Assembly (NCBI GenBank): GCA_050742535.1 | Contig: JBOGIQ010000243.1 | Coordinates: 1-9,403, forward strand | DNA: 9,403 nt | Origin: Gp6-AA40 sp050742535 | GTDB taxonomy: Bacteria; Acidobacteriota; Vicinamibacteria; Vicinamibacterales; UBA2999 | Reading direction: 5' to 3' | In this document: in pieces, positions 6,279-9,403 of the stretch | Layout of the letters: each line of letters starts with the position of its first letter | How positions within the stretch are numbered: position 1 is the stretch's first letter | Position numbers and translations under genes: made by a program | The notes under the pieces: model-generated | Told to the model about the DNA's origin: nothing | Seen by the model: the letters and a program-made list of their open reading frames with translations, nothing else | Databases searched by the model: none

Positions 6279-7181
6279 GTGACGCCCTTAAAACGAATTG
6301 CTGCTGTGATCGCGATGCTCGTCGCCATGTCGTCGCTGTTGGCGGCGCAATGGCCCTCATACCCGACGCCGGGCGTGCCACGCGACGCCAAGGGCGCGCC
6401 CGTTCTGACCGGTGCCGCGCCTCGCACTGCTGATGGCAAGGTCGATTTTTCCGGGATATGGATGCGCGGCGGCGGTGGAGGAGGCGGGCGCGGCGGCGGC
6501 GCCGGCGCTGCCCCGGCGATCACTTTCTCCACTCCGCCCGAGGGAGTTCCGGTCTCGGGCTTCGGCGATGTCGCCGGCCGCGGCTTCGCGCTGCCGATGC
6601 TGCCATGGGCGGTGGAGCTGAAGAAGAAGCGCATGGCGGACAACATGAAAGACAACCCGGACGTGTGGTGTCTGCCGATCGGCCTGATGCAGTACCACAA
6701 CCACCCGCAGCCTCGTCAGATCGTGCAGACGAAGAACCTGATGCTGATCACCTACGAGTCGAATTACGGGCTCCGCTACATCTACATGGATGGCCGGCCG
6801 GCGCCGAACAACGACCCGCAGCCGTGGTGGTTCGGGTATTCACGCGGCTGGTACGAAGGCAACGACACGCTGGTGGTCGAGACGACGCATTTCAACTCGG
6901 AGGAGCGGGCGTCGTGGCACGACGTCAACGGCACGCCGTGGTCGGACGCACTGAAAATGACCGAGCGCTTCCGCCGGCCGACGTTCGGGACGCTGGAGAT
7001 CGACGTGACCATCGACGACCCGAAGACGTTCACGAAGCCGCTCACCGTCCGCGTCAACCAGCGGCTGATGGTCGATCAGGAGATGATCGAGTTCATCTGC
7101 AACGAGAACGAGCAGTCGACCGACCACATCCCGTCGCCCGGCAAGCCCGGGCTGCCTGGAACGCCGGCACCGCCGAAATAG
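6279..7181 (+). CDS. Secreted acidobacterial protein of unknown function with glycine-rich insert
   Basis: The 300-aa protein starts at GTG 6279, seven bases after GGAG (6268-6271). The frame is also open to a GTG at 6249, which overlaps the previous stop and has no ribosome binding site. Residues 1-23 are a signal peptide (LLAA before Q24). The mature protein has PRTADGKVDFSGIWMRGG (48-65), a glycine-rich stretch (64-76), DNPDVWCLPIGLMQ (125-138), QIVQTKNLMLITYE (147-160), YIYMDGRPAP (167-176), WFGYSRGWYEGNDTLVVET (184-202), MTERFRRPTFGTLEIDVTID (227-246) and a Pro/Gly-rich tail. I recognise this pattern (DGRP, a G-W-G-DTLVVxT-FN block, TERFRR, TLxxxVTIDDP) as a large secreted family abundant in Acidobacteriota that has no established function. 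It sits 52 bases before the sigma factor gene and is probably cotranscribed with the gene upstream. Confidence 0.8.
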   Translation: MTPLKRIAAVIAMLVAMSSLLAAQWPSYPTPGVPRDAKGAPVLTGAAPRTADGKVDFSGIWMRGGGGGGGRGGGAGAAPAITFSTPPEGVPVSGFGDVAGRGFALPMLPWAVELKKKRMADNMKDNPDVWCLPIGLMQYHNHPQPRQIVQTKNLMLITYESNYGLRYIYMDGRPAPNNDPQPWWFGYSRGWYEGNDTLVVETTHFNSEERASWHDVNGTPWSDALKMTERFRRPTFGTLEIDVTIDDPKTFTKPLTVRVNQRLMVDQEMIEFICNENEQSTDHIPSPGKPGLPGTPAPPK

Positions 7182-7192
7182 TCATGCGCTGC

Positions 7193-7216
7193 TAACAAAC
7201 CCCGGACCGCGGCGTC
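7193..7216 (+). promoter_or_regulatory. Candidate ECF-type promoter upstream of the sigma factor gene
   Basis: TAAC at 7193-7196 is followed after 16 bases by CGTC at 7213-7216. This matches the AAC-(16-17)-CGTC architecture used by many ECF sigma factors, which commonly transcribe their own genes. A start near 7223 would leave about ten bases of leader containing GAGGAG (7225-7230). The match is short and could be chance. Confidence 0.3.
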
Positions 7217-7233
7217 CTTATGCCGAGGAGCAC

Positions 7234-7779
7234 ATGTCGACGGCACACGCCATCGTCGAGGCCCCGCAGCAGGACGTCGCGGCCGTGGAACCGGACTTCG
7301 AAGCGATCTTCCGCGAGCACTACAGGACCGTCTATCGCACCGCCTATGGCGTCACGGGGAGCGCCCAGGACGCCGAGGACGTGGCGCAGACGGTCTTTCT
7401 GCGTCTGCTCCGATCGACGCGCGAGTGGCAGAACCCGGGGGCGTATCTCTACCGCGCGGCGGTCAACGAGTCGCTGACGCTCATCCGGTCGCGCAAGCGG
7501 CAGGTGCGGAAGGAAGACGCCAGCCGTTCCCCGGCTCTGACCGGTCACGCCGAGACTGAGTCCGCCGAAGACATTCACCGGCGACTCTACGAGGCTGTCG
7601 CGGAGCTCGGACGCAAGGCCGCCGAGATCCTGATCCTGCGCTATGTGCATGACTACAGCGACGCGCAGATTGCGAAGCTGCTCGGCACGTCGCGCGGCAC
7701 GATCGCCGTCAGCCTCTATCGCTCGCGTGCGCGGCTGCGCACGTTGCTGCGCAACTCCTCCTCAGGAGGCCGGTCATGA
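7234..7779 (+). CDS. ECF-family RNA polymerase sigma factor
   Basis: The 181-aa protein has the two-domain layout of ECF (group 4, sigma-70) factors, which direct RNA polymerase to alternative promoters. Region 2 spans about 22-90: FEAIFREHYRTVYRTAYGVT, then AQDAEDVAQTVFLRLLR, then NPGAYLYRAAVNESLTLIRS. Region 4 spans about 115-173 with RKAAEILILRYVHDYSDAQI and the helix-turn-helix IAKLLGTSRGTIAVSLYRSR. Length is normal for the family and no extra sensor domain is present. ATG 7234 is preceded by GAGGAG (7225-7230). The last 20 bases overlap the control hairpin of the next gene, and the stop TGA (7777-7779) overlaps that gene's ATG. The membrane FecR-like protein downstream is its likely anti-sigma factor. 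Target promoters are unknown; autoregulation is suggested by a weak site at 7193-7216. Confidence 0.93.
   Translation: MSTAHAIVEAPQQDVAAVEPDFEAIFREHYRTVYRTAYGVTGSAQDAEDVAQTVFLRLLRSTREWQNPGAYLYRAAVNESLTLIRSRKRQVRKEDASRSPALTGHAETESAEDIHRRLYEAVAELGRKAAEILILRYVHDYSDAQIAKLLGTSRGTIAVSLYRSRARLRTLLRNSSSGGRS
7757..7769 (+). promoter_or_regulatory. Hairpin that can sequester the Shine-Dalgarno of the FecR-like gene
   Basis: CCTCCT (7757-7762) and AGGAGG (7764-7769) are perfect inverted repeats around one base. In RNA this can form a five-pair all-but-one GC stem, CCUCC/GGAGG, with a UCA loop. AGGAGG is the Shine-Dalgarno for ATG 7776 (six-base spacing). The stem lies inside the last codons of the sigma factor gene, so ribosomes finishing that gene would open it. 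Confidence 0.5.
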
Positions 7780-9401
7780 ATTCCACCGACAACGATCACC
7801 GCGACATCGTCGATGATCACCTTGGACTGTTTCGATCGCCGCCTGCGGAGGAGATGGCGCAGGCAGAAGTGCGGGTGCTGTGGCGATTACGCTCCGAGGC
7901 CCCGCACGCCGCCGCGCCGACGCGGTCATCACATACATTTCATCGGAGCTGGCGCTTTGCGCTCGCTGGTGCCGCAGCGGCAGTTGTCTTCGCCATCGCC
8001 GTAGGGCGGCCAACGCATGACGTCTTGTTCCGCGTCGTGGAAGGCGACGTGCATCAGGCTGACACGCTTCGTTCCAATGGCGGCGGGGGTGCGGTGCTCG
8101 AACTCGCCGACGGATCGCGCGTTGAGATGCGCTCCGGATCGGAGCTGTCGCTCGCTCGCGCGGCGGATGGGCTGCGGATCCTCCTGAACAGCGGCGGCAT
8201 TATCGTGAATGCCGCGAAGCAGCGCACGGGTCACCTGTACGTTGAGACCAGGGACGTCACCGTGTCTGTCACTGGCACCGTGTTTCTCGTCAACGCCGAG
8301 AAACAGGGGTCGCGTGTCGCCGTCATCGAGGGCGAAGTCCGCGTCCGACAGGGAACGAATGAGAAGAGACTGCTCCCGGGCGACCAGGTGACATCGAGCC
8401 CGGCGATGGCCGCGCCGCCCGTGAGACAGGTCATTGCCTGGAGCCGTAACGCCGCGACCCTCGACGCGTTGCTGCCGCCATCCGCCGCGGTCTCTCCGGC
8501 TGTTGCCGTCCAGAACAACGCCGGACCACATTTCGAAGTTGAGTCGATCAGACCCCGCCCGGTGTCGCCCGGGCTTGGCCGGAGCGGCAGCCCGTATGTC
8601 AGCGGCTTGCCTCCGGCGTGCGGCGCGTCGCTACGCATCGATCCGCGCCGATTCGCGGCGACGAATATTACGGTATTCGAGTTGATCGCCATCGCCTACG
8701 AGAAGGACTGTCTGTTCGCTGAAGAATCGACGGGCACCGCTGTCGGCGGTGTAATCGGCGGCCCCGAATGGATTCGATCGGCCAGGTACGACGTCGAAGC
8801 GCTCCGGCCGGAAGATCCGTCGGACTATACGACCCGGGCGTACGGTGGCGGCGGCCATCAGTTCACGCCAGGTCCAAAACTTCGACGGATGGTGCAGTCG
8901 ATGTTGGCCGAGCGTTTCGGCCTGACGATGCAGCGCGAGACGAGAGAGATGGCAGTGTATGAGCTTGTCGTCGCGCGCACCGGACTCAAATTACCACCGC
9001 AGAACGACTCCAAGGGGTTCACCTCCTATGTGGGCGGCGCTGGGCTCTACGAGGCAATCAAGAACAGCATCAATCCGAAGCCCGAATACAGCGGCCTCAT
9101 CGTCGGCGCCATCTCGGCGACCGGGGCGTCGATGACGGATCTCGCGCAACAACTCACCAGGCTGACCGGTCGGCATGTGCTGAACCGGACGGGCGTCGAA
9201 GGAGTGTTCACCTACGAATTCTTCTTTGCGCCGGCGCAATGGCGGTCCTGGAAGCGCGACCCGGCCGAAACGCGGCCACACTTGACGAATCCCTCGCTCT
9301 TCATGGTCCTCGAGGAGGAGTTAGGTCTGCGGCTGGAGGAGGTGAGACGGCCCATCGAAGTGCTGACCATCGAGCGCGTCGAGAGGCCGACGGAGAATTG
9401 A
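7776..9401 (+). CDS. FecR-like anti-sigma/TIGR03435 fusion membrane protein
   Basis: The 541-aa protein has a cytoplasmic N-terminus of about 57 residues, one membrane helix (about 58-77), a FecR domain and a TIGR03435 domain. The FecR part (about 82-206) shows LFRVVEGDV, LELADGSRVEMRSGSELSL (108-126), DVTVSVTGTVFLVNAE (160-175) and VAVIEGEVRVRQ with LLPGDQV (181-206). TIGR03435 covers about 252-541: FEVESIRP, RRFAATNITVFELIAIAYE (291-309), GGPEWIRSARYDVEA, MLAERFGLTMQRETREMAVY (377-396), LVVARTG, then LAQQLTRLTGRHVLNRTGVE (456-475) and IERVERPTEN at the end. FecR proteins hold or modulate a cognate sigma factor at the membrane. The ATGA overlap with the ECF gene supports that role. The cytoplasmic part is shorter than in classical FecR and shows no recognisable zinc anti-sigma motif. 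The function of TIGR03435 is not established. Confidence 0.88.
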   Translation: MNSTDNDHRDIVDDHLGLFRSPPAEEMAQAEVRVLWRLRSEAPHAAAPTRSSHTFHRSWRFALAGAAAAVVFAIAVGRPTHDVLFRVVEGDVHQADTLRSNGGGGAVLELADGSRVEMRSGSELSLARAADGLRILLNSGGIIVNAAKQRTGHLYVETRDVTVSVTGTVFLVNAEKQGSRVAVIEGEVRVRQGTNEKRLLPGDQVTSSPAMAAPPVRQVIAWSRNAATLDALLPPSAAVSPAVAVQNNAGPHFEVESIRPRPVSPGLGRSGSPYVSGLPPACGASLRIDPRRFAATNITVFELIAIAYEKDCLFAEESTGTAVGGVIGGPEWIRSARYDVEALRPEDPSDYTTRAYGGGGHQFTPGPKLRRMVQSMLAERFGLTMQRETREMAVYELVVARTGLKLPPQNDSKGFTSYVGGAGLYEAIKNSINPKPEYSGLIVGAISATGASMTDLAQQLTRLTGRHVLNRTGVEGVFTYEFFFAPAQWRSWKRDPAETRPHLTNPSLFMVLEEELGLRLEEVRRPIEVLTIERVERPTEN

Positions 9402-9403
9402 CC

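Noticed and set aside
4939..6381. Long minus-strand open frame (480 codons) antisense to the NTF2-like gene
   Set aside because: Arg/Pro-rich composition without domains, opposite a gene with a signal peptide, family motifs and strong ribosome binding site. Long shadow frames are expected at this GC content.
1..9401. Recent duplication flanked by two TIGR03435 genes
   Set aside because: The two C-terminal tails share motifs but differ widely in residues and codons, so no recent repeat pair brackets the window.
1..9403. CRISPR arrays, tRNA/rRNA genes, insertion sequences, phage genes
   Set aside because: No regularly spaced repeats, no cloverleaf or rRNA-like sequence, and no transposase, integrase or phage protein found on either strand.

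Overview
The window is high-GC bacterial chromosomal DNA, most likely from an Acidobacteriota (Vicinamibacteria-like) soil bacterium. The main reason is the presence of two proteins of the TIGR03435 family, typical of soil Acidobacteriota. Secreted families I associate with the same group, such as the protein with FSGIW, DTLVV and TERFRR motifs, support this. The assignment is by recognition of families, not by any search.

Layout. (1) Bases 2-112 are the 3' end of a plus-strand TIGR03435 gene. (2) Bases 113-448 lie between convergent genes. They hold a cluster of CTGTAG/CTACAG boxes and an 80-base nested palindromic element, but no convincing gene. (3) Bases 449-4939, minus strand, form a compact operon read right to left: a small secreted protein (171 aa), a 1073-aa multidomain secreted matrixin-like metalloprotease whose start overlaps the previous stop, and a DUF4013-like polytopic membrane protein that overlaps or abuts the protease gene. 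(4) Bases 4940-5187 are a divergent intergenic region with an eight-G run inside a G-quadruplex-type motif. (5) Bases 5188-9401, plus strand, hold four closely spaced genes: a secreted two-module NTF2-like (DUF8021-type) protein, a secreted acidobacterial protein of unknown function, an ECF sigma factor, and a membrane anti-sigma-like protein that fuses a FecR domain to a TIGR03435 domain.

How the genes may work together. The sigma factor and the FecR-TIGR03435 fusion share an ATGA overlap. The fusion's Shine-Dalgarno can be hidden in a hairpin inside the end of the sigma gene, so the two are probably translationally coupled as a sigma/anti-sigma pair. Classical FecR systems sense through an STN domain of a separate outer-membrane receptor. 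Here the periplasmic part of the regulator carries a TIGR03435 domain that looks to me like two STN-like units. This suggests a one-polypeptide cell-surface signalling device and a possible role for the unexplained TIGR03435 family. The secreted proteins on either side are candidate outputs, but nothing in the sequence proves that.
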